Positions 63,991 to 64,000 of a DNA stretch of 64,000 nucleotides are shown here, one piece after another (position 1 is the stretch's first letter; the number at the start of each line of letters is the position of its first letter). The stretch is from assembly GCA_029931535.1 (NCBI GenBank), contig JAQPZY010001579.1, positions 2,160,501 through 2,224,500 of the forward strand. Direction: 5' to 3'. The position numbers and the translations under genes are program-made. This DNA is from Margaritifera margaritifera (taxonomy: Eukaryota > Mollusca > Bivalvia > Unionida > Margaritiferidae). A model generated the notes under the pieces. The model searched no databases. It worked only from the letters and a program-made list of their open reading frames with translations, and had not been told where the DNA came from.

Positions 63991-64000
63991 CGATAGGAGC

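Larger units (their letters stand above)
61960..64000. mobile_element. Second Polinton-like relic, GC-rich, cut by window end
   Basis: Composition changes sharply to GC-rich near 61960. Holds remnants of a zinc-ribbon frame, a structural or replication frame, polymerase B C-terminus (plus) and an rve integrase (minus). Polymerase and integrase together argue for a Polinton/Maverick or adintovirus-like element. All frames are broken. No terminal repeat recognised at the left edge and the right part lies outside. Confidence 0.62.

Overview
The window reads as AT-rich nuclear DNA of an animal. It holds one long intron-rich gene set among very dense transposable elements, tRNA-derived SINEs, minisatellites and microsatellites. 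The repeat style (tRNA-SINEs, an RNase-H-bearing LINE, Polintons, many MITEs, rate-of-repeat units typical of shellfish genomes) suggests a lophotrochozoan, probably a bivalve mollusc. That taxonomic placement is inference; nothing here is bacterial.

Region 1 to 13.7 kb holds intergenic DNA with microsatellites and tandem repeats, then a decayed minus-strand non-LTR retrotransposon (about 9.7-13.7 kb) with recognisable endonuclease, reverse transcriptase and RNase H blocks. Region 13.78 to 23.33 kb is a stack of nested insertions. An outer foldback-type element with CGACAAAG-rich arms encloses a tRNA-Thr-like SINE. That SINE is split by an 8.45 kb Polinton/Maverick-type element (14405-22856) flanked by an exact 6-bp target duplication, CTCCCA. 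The Polinton keeps about 700-bp terminal inverted repeats and broken pieces of a protein-primed DNA polymerase B, an integrase chromodomain tail and a capsid-like protein. Region 23.3-30 kb holds another SINE, a 41-bp minisatellite, a Gypsy integrase remnant with an OTU-protease-like domain downstream, and a 1.5 kb piggyBac-like element with perfect TTAA ends.

Region 30.5-60.3 kb is a minus-strand host gene. Eleven coding exons can be placed from an SKICH domain (58.5 kb) through coiled-coil exons to a C-terminal C2H2 zinc finger (31.1 kb). This is the architecture of the TAX1BP1/NDP52/CALCOCO selective-autophagy receptor family. Its introns carry a 75-bp minisatellite of about 27 copies, a 70-bp array, palindromic MITEs, a solo LTR that landed inside a palindromic MITE, a hairpin-ended MITE present both empty and interrupted by a 649-bp element, and a hAT-like element. 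Two candidate untranslated first exons lie at 59.04 and 60.21 kb.

From about 61.96 kb to the window end the base composition jumps to GC-rich. This is a second, unrelated Polinton-like relic with a polymerase B C-terminal block on the plus strand converging on an rve integrase on the minus strand.

No complete novel defence or metabolic system is visible. The most informative novelties are the nested-insertion records with exact target duplications, the truncated Polinton with a polymerase-integrase junction, and the OTU pseudo-protease beside a Gypsy integrase.
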